Part shown: positions 34,509-42,419 of the stretch, one piece after another
Position numbering within the stretch: position 1 is the stretch's first letter
Layout: every line of letters begins with the position of its first letter
DNA from: an uncultured Clostridia bacterium
GTDB lineage: Bacteria > Bacillota > Clostridia > Peptostreptococcales > Anaerovoracaceae
Length of the DNA stretch: 64,000 nt
Assembly: GCA_934271235.1 (NCBI GenBank)
Contig: CAKQQT010000004.1
Location: 1-64,000 of the forward strand
Reading direction: 5' to 3'
Translations under genes and position numbers: made by a program
The notes under the pieces: model-generated
Seen by the model: the letters and a program-made list of their open reading frames with translations, nothing else
Database searches by the model: none
What the model was told of the DNA's origin: nothing

Positions 34509-35336
34509 TCAGGCCAGACCGCGCACTTCCACATCCACCCGCACCACGTTAAACGCAGTCATGTTCTCCACTGCGTCCTTGACCGCGGTCTGGAAGATGC
34601 CGGCGGTCTCCCACAGCGGATAACCCTTGCGCATACGGATGACCACCAGGAGCTCATAGGCTTCCGGCAGCGTGCCGTGACTGACATAGACGACACGGCT
34701 GACGGCCGGCATCGCTTGCGCCACACAGTTTACAATATCGTCCATGACATGCTCCGCTACATAATATTCTCCCATATAGCTGTATGTCGGCCGCACGACG
34801 GTCCGTTCGGCAGCCGCGCCTTGATCCTTGCCGCGCAGCAGCCGCAGCGGGTCCATAAAGTATCCCGCGAAATTGTGCTTGAGCTGCAGCGCCGGAGCCG
34901 GGATGACGTGTTTGCCCAGCTTGTCTCGCTGCTGCCGGGCGGCGGCGCGTTCTTCTTCGGTCGTGATGTCTTCGATGTGGATGCGGCGCGGACTGTCTGT
35001 TGGAAGCGGCGGCAGGCCCAGGCGCTCGATGATCTTATCGACCATTTCGTCGCTGGTCCCCAGGATCAGAATACTCCGCGGCTGCTTCTCGGCGATCGCC
35101 TCGCGCACCTCGCGGCAGCGTTCCTCTTCGATGAACAGTGCCGCTTTGACAGCTCCAATCTTCGTCTGCGAGCGCTTCGCTGACATCCCGGCGATGATCA
35201 TGTTCTGATAGATAAACAGTCCGTCGTCGATGATCCCATCGATCCGGTTTTTGCGGCAAAGCTCCATGGCATGGAAGCTCTTGCCCGTTCCGCTCCTGCC
35301 GACCAGTGTATAAACCTGCATCTGTTCCTGTTTCAT
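34509..35336 (-). CDS. P-loop NTPase fused to an Asp23/Gls24-like domain
   Basis: 275 residues from ATG 35336 (AAAGGGAAAA upstream). The N-terminal part is a nucleotide-binding domain with Walker A GRSGTGKS (about residues 13-20) and a likely Walker B RSILILGTSDEM. From about residue 195 to the end the sequence follows the Asp23/Gls24 envelope stress family pattern (YYVAEHVMDDIVNCVAQAMP ... VVIRMRKGYPLWETAGIFQT). Stand-alone Asp23 proteins anchor alkaline-shock complexes at the membrane. The fusion suggests a nucleotide-switched version. It is divergent from the ferredoxin gene. The function is unassigned. Confidence 0.75.
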   Translation of the reverse strand: MKQEQMQVYTLVGRSGTGKSFHAMELCRKNRIDGIIDDGLFIYQNMIIAGMSAKRSQTKIGAVKAALFIEEERCREVREAIAEKQPRSILILGTSDEMVDKIIERLGLPPLPTDSPRRIHIEDITTEEERAAARQQRDKLGKHVIPAPALQLKHNFAGYFMDPLRLLRGKDQGAAAERTVVRPTYSYMGEYYVAEHVMDDIVNCVAQAMPAVSRVVYVSHGTLPEAYELLVVIRMRKGYPLWETAGIFQTAVKDAVENMTAFNVVRVDVEVRGLA

Positions 35337-35456
35337 CGTTTTCCCTTTCCCCGCGGATTCGCGCGCCGCGCTTTTTTCTTCATGGCTCATCGCGCAGTTC
35401 ACCGATCCGCTCAAAGATTCTCAAAAATTTTCACCGTAAATTCACTTGATTTAGGC

Positions 35457-35485
35457 TTTACTATTATATGCGGTTCTGCTATAAT
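35457..35485 (+). promoter_or_regulatory. Ferredoxin promoter
   Basis: -35 TTTACT (35457-35462), 17 bp, -10 TATAAT (35480-35485), about 42 bases before the ATG. Confidence 0.65.
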
Positions 35486-35527
35486 GTCCTCGTAAAGATA
35501 TATCTTTTAAATAGGAGGATTAGAACA

Positions 35528-35698
35528 ATGGCTTATAAAATTACAGACGCTTGTATCGCATGCGGAGCATGCGCTGCTGAATGCCCTGTAGAAGCAATCG
35601 CTGAAGGCGACAGCATCTATGTCATCGACGCTGACAAGTGCATCGACTGCGGTTCCTGCGCAGATGCCTGTCCTGTAGACGCACCGGTAGAAGGTTAG
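35528..35698 (+). CDS. 2[4Fe-4S] ferredoxin (clostridial type)
   Basis: 56 residues, the classic small clostridial ferredoxin: two CxxCxxCxxxCP cluster motifs ([12 protein letters not shown] and [12 protein letters not shown]). It carries low-potential electrons for anaerobic metabolism. The ATG at 35528 is preceded by AGGAGG with normal spacing. It is monocistronic, with its own promoter and terminator. Confidence 0.96.
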   Translation: MAYKITDACIACGACAAECPVEAIAEGDSIYVIDADKCIDCGSCADACPVDAPVEG

Positions 35699-35730
35699 TC
35701 TACATACGCGAAATACGCACTACGAAAAAA

Positions 35731-35761
35731 CAACCGACCATCCGGTCGGTTGCTTTTTTTG
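35731..35761 (+). terminator. Ferredoxin terminator
   Basis: CAACCGACC-AT-CCGGTCGGTTG followed by a run of seven T; the A tract on its left may also serve the convergent rex gene. Confidence 0.9.
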
Positions 35762-35781
35762 TCGTATCGTGTGCTGCGTTC

Positions 35782-36429
35782 CTAGCGTTCTTCCTCACCG
35801 GATTTCGCTTCCTGCATATAATAGGTCAGCGCATGCAGACTGTCGCTGACATGTACGTTCTCGACCGCCACATCTTCCGGCAGTTCCAGATCCACGGCTG
35901 TAAAGTTCCAAATGGCCTTAATGCCGGCCCTGCAAACGGTGTCCGCTACGATCTGCGCTTTTTCTGCAGGGACGGTGATGACCGCGATATCGATGTTTTC
36001 TTTCTTTACGAAACCGGCCAGAGAGCCGCATGTCATGATCTGCGCGTCCTTGAATTCCACATCCTGAATGATCTCCTTGACATCAAAGATCCCTTTGATG
36101 TGGAAGTTCTTCTCATTCTTATAAATGTAGCTGGCCATCGCCTGCCCGAGTCTGCCGTAGCCGACGACGACAAGCCGATAGTCCTTGTTCAGGCCCAAGA
36201 TATTTCCGATCTCTTCGTACAGGTAGTTCACGCTGTAGCCATATCCTTGCTGTCCGAAGCCTCCGAAGTTGTTCAGGTCCTGTCTGATCTGTGACGCCGT
36301 ATAGCCGATCAGATTGCTCAGATCTTTGGAAGAGATCTTTTCGATCCCCTTTTTCTGCAGTTCGCGCAGATATCTTCTGTAGCGCGGCAGTCTTTTGATC
36401 ACCGCTTTGGATATCTGTTTTTCTTTCAT
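35782..36429 (-). CDS. rex: Redox-sensing transcriptional repressor Rex
   Basis: Senses the NADH/NAD+ ratio and represses fermentative and respiratory genes when NADH is low. 215 residues with an N-terminal winged helix (RLPRYRRYLRELQKKGIEKI and SNLIGYTASQIRQDLNNFGGFG) and a Rossmann domain (VVVGYGRLGQAM). The domain-swapped C-terminal helix is present. It follows acpP by 18 bp and may be co-transcribed. This fits the strictly fermentative lifestyle suggested by other genes. Confidence 0.95.
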   Translation of the reverse strand: MKEKQISKAVIKRLPRYRRYLRELQKKGIEKISSKDLSNLIGYTASQIRQDLNNFGGFGQQGYGYSVNYLYEEIGNILGLNKDYRLVVVGYGRLGQAMASYIYKNEKNFHIKGIFDVKEIIQDVEFKDAQIMTCGSLAGFVKKENIDIAVITVPAEKAQIVADTVCRAGIKAIWNFTAVDLELPEDVAVENVHVSDSLHALTYYMQEAKSGEEER

Positions 36430-36447
36430 ATCCCGTACTCCTAAATC

Positions 36448-36675
36448 TTATTTATTTTCTTCTACATATTTTACGAGATCGCCGACGGTCTGGAAAGTCT
36501 CCGCGTCTTCGTCCGGAATTTCGATGCCGTATTCTTCTTCGATCGCCATGATGATCTCAACCGCGTCCAGAGAATCTGCAGAAAGATCCTTCATCAGATT
36601 GGTGTCCATCGTTACTTCGGATTCATCCACCTGCAGCTGTTCTATTATAATATCCTTAATCTCATCAAAAATCAT
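36448..36675 (-). CDS. acpP: Acyl carrier protein
   Basis: 75 residues, acidic four-helix carrier with the phosphopantetheine site Ser in ADSLDAVEI. Carries acyl chains in fatty-acid synthesis. GGAGG precedes the ATG; a clear promoter lies upstream. No fab genes are adjacent, so it could also serve another acyl pathway, but the sequence is that of a standard AcpP. Confidence 0.92.
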   Translation of the reverse strand: MIFDEIKDIIIEQLQVDESEVTMDTNLMKDLSADSLDAVEIIMAIEEEYGIEIPDEDAETFQTVGDLVKYVEENK

Positions 36676-36729
36676 AAAAAGCCTCCATGTTTTCAGTTAT
36701 TATTTTAACTATATAATAAACTACGTTTC

Positions 36730-36758
36730 ATTATATAAATTTTTTTCGGTCAATGCAA
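36730..36758 (-). promoter_or_regulatory. acpP promoter
   Basis: Minus strand -35 TTGCAT (36753-36758), 17 bp, -10 TATAAT (36730-36735). Confidence 0.7.
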
Positions 36759-36821
36759 GGGTAAATTACCCCATTTTTTTGATATTTTTGTGAAATTTCT
36801 CGCTTTTGGGATCATCCGAGG

Positions 36822-38774
36822 TCATTCCTGCAGAGCAGACCATTGTTCAAAGGCTTCTTCCAGCGCTGCGGAAAGCGTTTCGTGCTCGCTGCTCAGACTC
36901 TGCATAAGATTGTAGTCCGCGGCATTTTTTTCATCGTTCATCTGCGCTTCGACCTCTGCGATCTTTGTTTCCAGACGTTCGATCTCCGCTTCCAGCTTTT
37001 CGATCTGCCGCTGGCGGCGCCGTTCTTCCGCCTCTTTCTGCTTGTTGAGCAGCCGCTGCTGCGAAGCGTCCGGCGGCGCGGCAGACTGCGCGTCCGTTCC
37101 GTTCTTCTTTCCCTCGTTTTCGCCGCTCATACCGGATAGATACTGTTTGCCGGAGCCGAGCGCCTCTTTCTTTTCCAGATAATAGTCGTATTTGCCGAGG
37201 TATTCCCGGAAACCGTCGTGGTTCAGCTCCAAGATGCGTGTCGGGATCTTCTGGAGAAAATAACGGTCATGCGAAACGATGATCGCCGTCCCCGGGAATT
37301 CCAGCAGAGCTTCTTCAAAGACCTCCTTAGAATCGATATCCAGATGGTTGGTCGGTTCATCGAGGATCAGGGTGTTCGCGCCGCTGAGCATCAGCTTCAA
37401 AAGGGAGAGCCGTGCCTTTTCGCCGCCGGACAGGCTGCCGACCGTCAGGAAGACATCGTCTCCGCGGAACAGGAACCGGCCGAGGATGGATCGCATTTCG
37501 GTGTCGGTATATAAACGGTAGGATTCTTTGAGTTCCTCCAGCACCGTGTTGGACTCGTTCAAAAGCAGCTGTCCCTGATCGTAATAACCGAACGCCACAT
37601 TATGTCCGATCTTGAGATGCCCGCTCGTCGGCTGCTGTTCTTCCAGCAGGATCCGCAGCAGGGTTGTCTTGCCCACGCCGTTCGGGCCCACGATACAAAT
37701 GCGTTCGCCGCGCTTGATATCCAGATCAACGCCGCGGAACAGCTCGCGTCTGTTTTCTCCGTAACCGAAGGACTTGCTGAGATTTTCCGCCAGCAGCACG
37801 TCCTCTCCGGACGGGAAGTTCTGTTTGAAGCTGATCTTCATCCGCCCCTGTAGAGCCTCCGGCCGTTCCACACGGTCGATCATATCCAGACGTTTTTCGC
37901 GGGAAGCTGCCCGTTTCGCCAGGTGCTCGGTCCCATGCTGTTTCATCTTGCGAATGATCTCTTCCTGTCTGGCGATCTCACGCTGCTGATTGTCGTAAGC
38001 GCGCTGCTGGGTTTCCCGGCGCAGCTGCTTCTGCGAAAGGGAACGGGTGTAGTTGCCCTCGTAGGTGTAGACCTTCTGGTTTTCCACCTCGAAGATCCGG
38101 TTCGCGATCCGATCCAAAAAGTATCGGTCATGCGAAACGACCATGATGGTGCCTTTGTAGGAAGCCAGATATTGTTCCAGCCACTTGAGCGTACCGATAT
38201 CCAGATGATTGGTCGGTTCATCCAGCAGCAGAAGATCCGGTTTCTCCAGCAGCAGCGCCGCCAGCGCCAGCCGCGTCCGTTCGCCGCCCGACAGCGACGC
38301 GATCTTTTTATCGTAAAAAGCCGATCCGAAGGCCATCGAATGCAGAATGCCGGTGATCTCGGATTTATACGTATAGCCGCCCTTCCGTTCGTACTGCATA
38401 TGCAGCCGATCCAGCTTTTCGATCCGCGCCGGGTCGCTTTTACCGGCTTCGATCTCGGCGGTCACCTGTTCGATCTCCGCTTCCAGCCGATGGATGTCGG
38501 TAAAGATCTTGTCGATCTCCCCGATCACGGTCCCCTCGCCGTCAAAGTTGTCGCGCTGTTTCAGATAGCCCACGCGCGTATCCTGCGACACGAAAAACTC
38601 CCCCTCATCTGCCGAAAGTTCTCCGGTCAGCAGCTTGAGGAGGGTCGTCTTGCCCGCGCCGTTCCTGCCGACGATGCCGACACGGTCGCCGGCATTGACG
38701 TGGAAACTGACATCCTGTAGGATCACGTCGGTGCCATATACCTTACTTAAACGATTTGCTGATAAAATGATCAT
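36822..38774 (-). CDS. ABC-F family ATPase (ribosome-associated type)
   Basis: 650 residues with two ABC domains and no membrane segments. Walker A motifs are GRNGAGKTTLL and GPNGVGKTTLL, signatures LSGGERTRLAL and LSGGEKARLSL, both with Walker B LLLDEPTNHLDI-type. The P-site interaction linker lies between them and a charged coiled coil (EAEIERLETKIAEVEAQM) forms the C-terminus. ABC-F proteins act on stalled or antibiotic-bound ribosomes. This one looks like a housekeeping YdiF/Uup-like member rather than a resistance gene, judging by its neighbours. It is 12 bp downstream of tsaD. Confidence 0.9.
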   Translation of the reverse strand: MIILSANRLSKVYGTDVILQDVSFHVNAGDRVGIVGRNGAGKTTLLKLLTGELSADEGEFFVSQDTRVGYLKQRDNFDGEGTVIGEIDKIFTDIHRLEAEIEQVTAEIEAGKSDPARIEKLDRLHMQYERKGGYTYKSEITGILHSMAFGSAFYDKKIASLSGGERTRLALAALLLEKPDLLLLDEPTNHLDIGTLKWLEQYLASYKGTIMVVSHDRYFLDRIANRIFEVENQKVYTYEGNYTRSLSQKQLRRETQQRAYDNQQREIARQEEIIRKMKQHGTEHLAKRAASREKRLDMIDRVERPEALQGRMKISFKQNFPSGEDVLLAENLSKSFGYGENRRELFRGVDLDIKRGERICIVGPNGVGKTTLLRILLEEQQPTSGHLKIGHNVAFGYYDQGQLLLNESNTVLEELKESYRLYTDTEMRSILGRFLFRGDDVFLTVGSLSGGEKARLSLLKLMLSGANTLILDEPTNHLDIDSKEVFEEALLEFPGTAIIVSHDRYFLQKIPTRILELNHDGFREYLGKYDYYLEKKEALGSGKQYLSGMSGENEGKKNGTDAQSAAPPDASQQRLLNKQKEAEERRRQRQIEKLEAEIERLETKIAEVEAQMNDEKNAADYNLMQSLSSEHETLSAALEEAFEQWSALQE

Positions 38775-38786
38775 AGTCTGCCTCTC

Positions 38787-39806
38787 CTATGCGAGCGGCA
38801 GGCTTGCGTAAGCTTCCAGATCCAGATCATCGGTCTGCCCGCTCTGATATTTGTAATAGGCGGCAGCCGCGATCATCGCGCCGTTATCCGTACACAGGAT
38901 CGGCTCCGGCCGATACAGCCGGATCCCCGCTTTTTCGCACGCCGCTCCGAGCATTTCCCGCAGTTTGGAGTTTGCCGCGACGCCGCCTGCCAGGACCAGC
39001 TTTTTCTCGCCCTTGAGAACCGCGGCGTCCACGGTCTTGCGGACAACGACATCCATGACGGCCTGCTGAAAGCTTGCCGCCACATCGGCACGGTCGATCT
39101 CTCTGCCTGCTTGTTTTTCCTGATTGATATAATTCAGCACGGCTGTCTTCAGGCCGCTGAAGCTGAAGTCAAAACTGTCTTTTTCCAAATAGACGCGTTT
39201 GAAATTGATCGCCTGCGGATCTCCTTCTTTGGCGATCTTGTCGATCTTCGGTCCGCCCGGATAGCCCAGACCGAGTACCCGCGCGACCTTATCGTAAGCT
39301 TCTCCGACCGCGTCGTCCCGCGTACCGCCGAGGATCTCGCAGTGGGTATAGCTTTTGACATCCACGATCTCCGTATGTCCGCCGCTGGTGATCAGCGCCA
39401 TGAACGGCGGCACGAGCTGCGGGTCCTGGATATAGTTGGCGCTGATATGCCCCAGCAAGTGGTGGACGCCGACCAGCGGGATATCCTTGGCAAAGGCCAC
39501 GGCTTTCGCTGTCGCCACGCCGACCAGCAGCGCGCCGATCAAGCCCGGGCCGTAAGTCACGCCGATCAGGTCGATCTCATCCAGACTTACATCGGCTTCG
39601 TCCAGCGCCTGCTGCATCACACCGTTGATGTTTTCCAAATGATGCCGGGACGCGATCTCCGGAACGACCCCGCCGTATTGCTTAAAAATATCGATCTGCG
39701 ATGAAATGACGTTGGAAAGCACGGTCCTTCCGTCTGCCACGACCGCGATCGCGGTCTCATCGCAGCTGCTTTCGATCGCCATTGTCAGAAATTTTCCGTC
39801 TTTCAT
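38787..39806 (-). CDS. tsaD: tRNA threonylcarbamoyladenosine transferase TsaD
   Basis: Catalytic subunit that, with TsaB and TsaE, puts the t6A modification on tRNAs reading ANN codons. 339 residues with ESSCDETA, the metal-site HHLLGH and the C-terminal DNGAMIA-type motif (CTDNGAMIAAAAYYKY). The start is ATG 39806, which overlaps the rimI stop as ATGA and has GGAAGGA upstream; a longer start at 39821 is unlikely. Confidence 0.96.
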   Translation of the reverse strand: MKDGKFLTMAIESSCDETAIAVVADGRTVLSNVISSQIDIFKQYGGVVPEIASRHHLENINGVMQQALDEADVSLDEIDLIGVTYGPGLIGALLVGVATAKAVAFAKDIPLVGVHHLLGHISANYIQDPQLVPPFMALITSGGHTEIVDVKSYTHCEILGGTRDDAVGEAYDKVARVLGLGYPGGPKIDKIAKEGDPQAINFKRVYLEKDSFDFSFSGLKTAVLNYINQEKQAGREIDRADVAASFQQAVMDVVVRKTVDAAVLKGEKKLVLAGGVAANSKLREMLGAACEKAGIRLYRPEPILCTDNGAMIAAAAYYKYQSGQTDDLDLEAYASLPLA

Positions 39807-40252
39807 TGCTGTTCCTTCCACATGATCAAGGCATCTTCACCGTTATCTTCATAATATCCCTTGCGCACGCCTGCCGTCTGAAAGCCGAGACCCTCATACA
39901 GATTTCGAGCCGCGTCGTTTCCCACACGCACTTCAAGGGTATAGCGCACAACGCCGGCTCTGCCGCAGACATCGAACAAGGTTTCCAGCATCGCACGAGC
40001 AATGTGCCTGCGCCGGTATGCCGGCGACACTGCGACATTGGTGATATGCCCCTCGTCAACGATCTTCCAGATACCGACATAACCGCAAAGCGCGCCGTCT
40101 TCCTCGGCGGCGATATAAAACGCCAGCTTATTGTTCAGGATATCGTGATAAAGCGATTCGTAAGTCCAAGGAACCGCAAAGCACTGCTGTTCCAGTTCTT
40201 CGATCGCCGCGATGTCCCGTTCTTCCGCCTGTCTGATCACAAGTTCCGACAT
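39803..40252 (-). CDS. rimI: Ribosomal protein S18 alanine N-acetyltransferase (GNAT)
   Basis: 149 residues, GNAT fold with the acetyl-CoA loop (VSPAYRRRHIARAML, matching the R/Q-x-x-G/A-x-A pattern) and the RimI-type end (NLYEGLGFQTAGVRKGYY.NGEDALIM). The start at 40252 follows AGGAGAAAC. Its place between tsaB and tsaD is the usual clostridial arrangement. Confidence 0.92.
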   Translation of the reverse strand: MSELVIRQAEERDIAAIEELEQQCFAVPWTYESLYHDILNNKLAFYIAAEEDGALCGYVGIWKIVDEGHITNVAVSPAYRRRHIARAMLETLFDVCGRAGVVRYTLEVRVGNDAARNLYEGLGFQTAGVRKGYYEDNGEDALIMWKEQQ

Positions 40253-40283
40253 TTTGTTTCTCCTTGTCGTTTCTCCTGTTTTC

Positions 40284-41096
40284 CTATTCCTGCTTCGGCC
40301 CTCTGCAGATCGGCAGCTGGCCTGCGGCAAGCTTTACTTCCGCTTCCGCCTTGCGCATATAATCCGGCAGGAGCTGTTCAAAGCTTACGGTCTCTCCGTC
40401 CGCGATCCGCTCGAGCGCCGCATAGGCGGCTGCCGCCGCGCTCTGATAGCGTTCCTCCGGCTCCGCGAAAAAGTAATCTTTCGCTTCCCGATACCCCAGA
40501 TCGTCAAAATACGATCGGATCTGCGTTTCGTATGCATCAATGCCGTCCCCGTAAAATTTGACCGTTTTTCCGTTCGGCAGCGCTTTCTGCGTGATCGCTT
40601 CCAGCACATCGGTCAGCATATACGGTCCGCCCGGCAGACAGTCTTCCACGATTCCGTAGACCTGTCCGCGTCTGGCGTTGATGATCCCGCAGACCAGCGG
40701 TCTGCATGCGTCGGACTCTTGCGGCTCTTCCTGCTCCGCCTTTCCCGCCTCTGCATAGCGAAAAGTTTCCAGTGTCGGTACCGCAGCGCACGGCAGCTGC
40801 AGCACCTGTGCCAGCGCTCTGGCCGTTGCCACGCCGATGCGGATGCCGGTAAAGGATCCCGGTCCGACCGAAGCTGCGATATGGGTCAGCTCGTTCTTCG
40901 AAACGCCGCATTCGTCAAGCAGCTGCCGGATCAGCGGCAGCAGATTTTTGAGATGATTTTTGGCTTCATCCGAAGACCTTTCTCCCAGCAGCACGGCAGT
41001 CCGGCCTTGTCCGCCCTGCGCCGCGCCGCGGTCCGGCGCCGTGAGCAGCGCCGCGGAAGCTTTCGGTCCGGTTGTCTCGATCGCTAAAATGTACAT
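40284..41096 (-). CDS. tsaB: tRNA threonylcarbamoyladenosine biosynthesis protein TsaB
   Basis: 270 residues, ASKHA-fold partner of TsaD: ILAIETTGPKASAAL at the start and SVGPGSFTGIRIGVATARALAQ as the core motif. The start is ATG 41096 behind AGAGGA. It overlaps the tsaE 3' end by 13 bp. An acidic insertion (EAGKAEQEEPQES) breaks the middle domain. Confidence 0.95.
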   Translation of the reverse strand: MYILAIETTGPKASAALLTAPDRGAAQGGQGRTAVLLGERSSDEAKNHLKNLLPLIRQLLDECGVSKNELTHIAASVGPGSFTGIRIGVATARALAQVLQLPCAAVPTLETFRYAEAGKAEQEEPQESDACRPLVCGIINARRGQVYGIVEDCLPGGPYMLTDVLEAITQKALPNGKTVKFYGDGIDAYETQIRSYFDDLGYREAKDYFFAEPEERYQSAAAAAYAALERIADGETVSFEQLLPDYMRKAEAEVKLAAGQLPICRGPKQE

Positions 41097-41521
41097 TGAT
41101 AAATCCTCTCTTCCGGATCTTTTCCATAGCTTAAATAAAGATACTTTGTGTTCTCCGGCAGGATCTCTTCGATCAGATCCGCCCATTCCACCACGCAGAC
41201 GCCATCGCCGTAAAAATACTCGTCGGCGCCGATGTTGAACATCTCCTCCGGGTCCGCGATGCGATATACATCGAAATGATACAGCGGCAGTCTGCCGTCC
41301 GTATACTCCTTGACGATCGTAAAGGTCGGGCTGCTGATCCGCTGCCGGACTCCCAGCCCTTCCCCGATATACCGCGTCAACGCAGTCTTGCCGGTCCCCA
41401 GATCTCCGATCAGCGCCAGCACATCACCGGCCGTGAGCTTCGCGGCTAAGGCAAGGCCGAACGCGCGAGTATCTTCCTCGCTGTGCATCCGATATTCTGT
41501 TAACACGGCTTTCTTTTCCAT
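41084..41521 (-). CDS. tsaE: tRNA threonylcarbamoyladenosine biosynthesis ATPase TsaE
   Basis: 145 residues with Walker A GDLGTGKTALTRYIG and the family motif SPTFTIVKEY; drives turnover of the TsaBD complex. First gene of the tsaE-tsaB-rimI-tsaD-abcF run, with GGAG 6 bases before the ATG. Confidence 0.95.
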   Translation of the reverse strand: MEKKAVLTEYRMHSEEDTRAFGLALAAKLTAGDVLALIGDLGTGKTALTRYIGEGLGVRQRISSPTFTIVKEYTDGRLPLYHFDVYRIADPEEMFNIGADEYFYGDGVCVVEWADLIEEILPENTKYLYLSYGKDPEERIYQCTF

Positions 41522-41544
41522 AACTGCTCCGTTTCTTTACCCGA

Positions 41545-42141
41545 TCACTGCTGGTTCGCGGTCTTTTCCGCGCTGTGCTTGAGGCTCAGTCCCTCCTGGT
41601 GCAGGAAGCCTGAGATCCTTTTATATACCACGAACGTGATCACCGAGTTCAGTACGCCTTTGATGGCGTTGAACGCGAGGATCAGCGGCATCATGCCGAC
41701 AACTGTCTGCCGCATGGCTTCTCCGCCGAGGTAAAAGGTCGTAATGTAGTAGTTGGCGAATCCCATGGCGATCACCATGGCGACCGTTGCGATCAGCATA
41801 CCGAGGATCGCGACTTTCTTCGTCTTGTGTCTGCGGTACATCAGGCCTGCGATCATCAGGAAAACGCCGGACGCGATGATATGCATCGTAAAGCCGTAAA
41901 ATCCGTCTCCGCCCATCAGGAACGCCTGAATGAAGCTGACGACCCCCAGCACCAGAAGGCCGGAAGCCGGTCCGAACGCGAAGGTCGTGATGAGGATCGG
42001 AATGTCCGCGAAGTCATAGGTCAGAAACGATACCGCCGGGATCAGCGGGAAGCGAATCAGACCGACGACGCAGGCCAGCGCGGCCATCATCGCCATTTTT
42101 ACGAGCTGCTTTGATTGGATCTTTGAGTTTGTGTTGTTCAT
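41545..42141 (-). CDS. ribU: Riboflavin ECF transporter S component (RibU)
   Basis: 198-residue integral membrane protein with about five to six hydrophobic helices; the substrate-binding S component of an energy-coupling-factor transporter. The motif FPLIPAVSFLTYDFADIPIL is typical of RibU. The preceding FMN riboswitch makes riboflavin the likely substrate. The start is ATG 42141 behind AAAGAAAGGA; the frame extends to 42258 but that region is riboswitch expression platform. Confidence 0.93.
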   Translation of the reverse strand: MNNTNSKIQSKQLVKMAMMAALACVVGLIRFPLIPAVSFLTYDFADIPILITTFAFGPASGLLVLGVVSFIQAFLMGGDGFYGFTMHIIASGVFLMIAGLMYRRHKTKKVAILGMLIATVAMVIAMGFANYYITTFYLGGEAMRQTVVGMMPLILAFNAIKGVLNSVITFVVYKRISGFLHQEGLSLKHSAEKTANQQ

Positions 42142-42216
42142 TTTTTTACAGTTCCTTTCTTTGAAGTGTCGTGCAGTGCTGCGCACCGCCTGAAATGTCC
42201 AGGAATCTGTCAGGTC

Positions 42217-42254
42217 AATAAACAAGCCTTGATCGTTTGAAATCAAGGCTTGAT
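42217..42254 (-). terminator. Riboswitch-controlled terminator before ribU
   Basis: Minus strand TCAAGCCTTGAT-N8-ATCAAGGCTTG followed by TTTATT, between the FMN aptamer and the ribU start. It is the expected expression platform, where FMN binding favours termination. Confidence 0.8.
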
Positions 42255-42279
42255 ACACGCAAAAAATTCGCGTGTCTTG

Positions 42280-42403
42280 TTTCTCCCATCCGGACTATAC
42301 CGTCGGTTCAGGAATCGCACCTGATCAACCGCTCCCGCCGTTTCCGGCCGAAAGCAGGCTCGCGGACTATACCGCCGGTGAGGAATTTCACCTCGCCCTG
42401 AAA
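42280..42403 (-). ncRNA. FMN riboswitch (RFN element)
   Basis: Read on the minus strand: CAGGGCGAGGTGAAATTCC, then CACCGGCGGTATAGTCCGCGAGC, the variable arm, TCAGGTGCGATTCCTGAACCG, GACGGTATAGTCCGGATGGG and AGAAA. All the conserved RFN blocks are present in order. Confidence 0.97.
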
Positions 42404-42419
42404 CAGATCACATTTTTCG

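Noticed and set aside
36822..38774. ABC-F gene as an antibiotic-resistance factor
   Set aside because: It is embedded in a conserved housekeeping run after tsaD and resembles general ABC-F members; nothing in the sequence points to a resistance subtype.
42142..42258. Longer N-terminus for RibU starting at 42258
   Set aside because: That stretch is the riboswitch terminator and linker; a proper ribosome site lies before ATG 42141, and the longer form would add a non-membrane segment.
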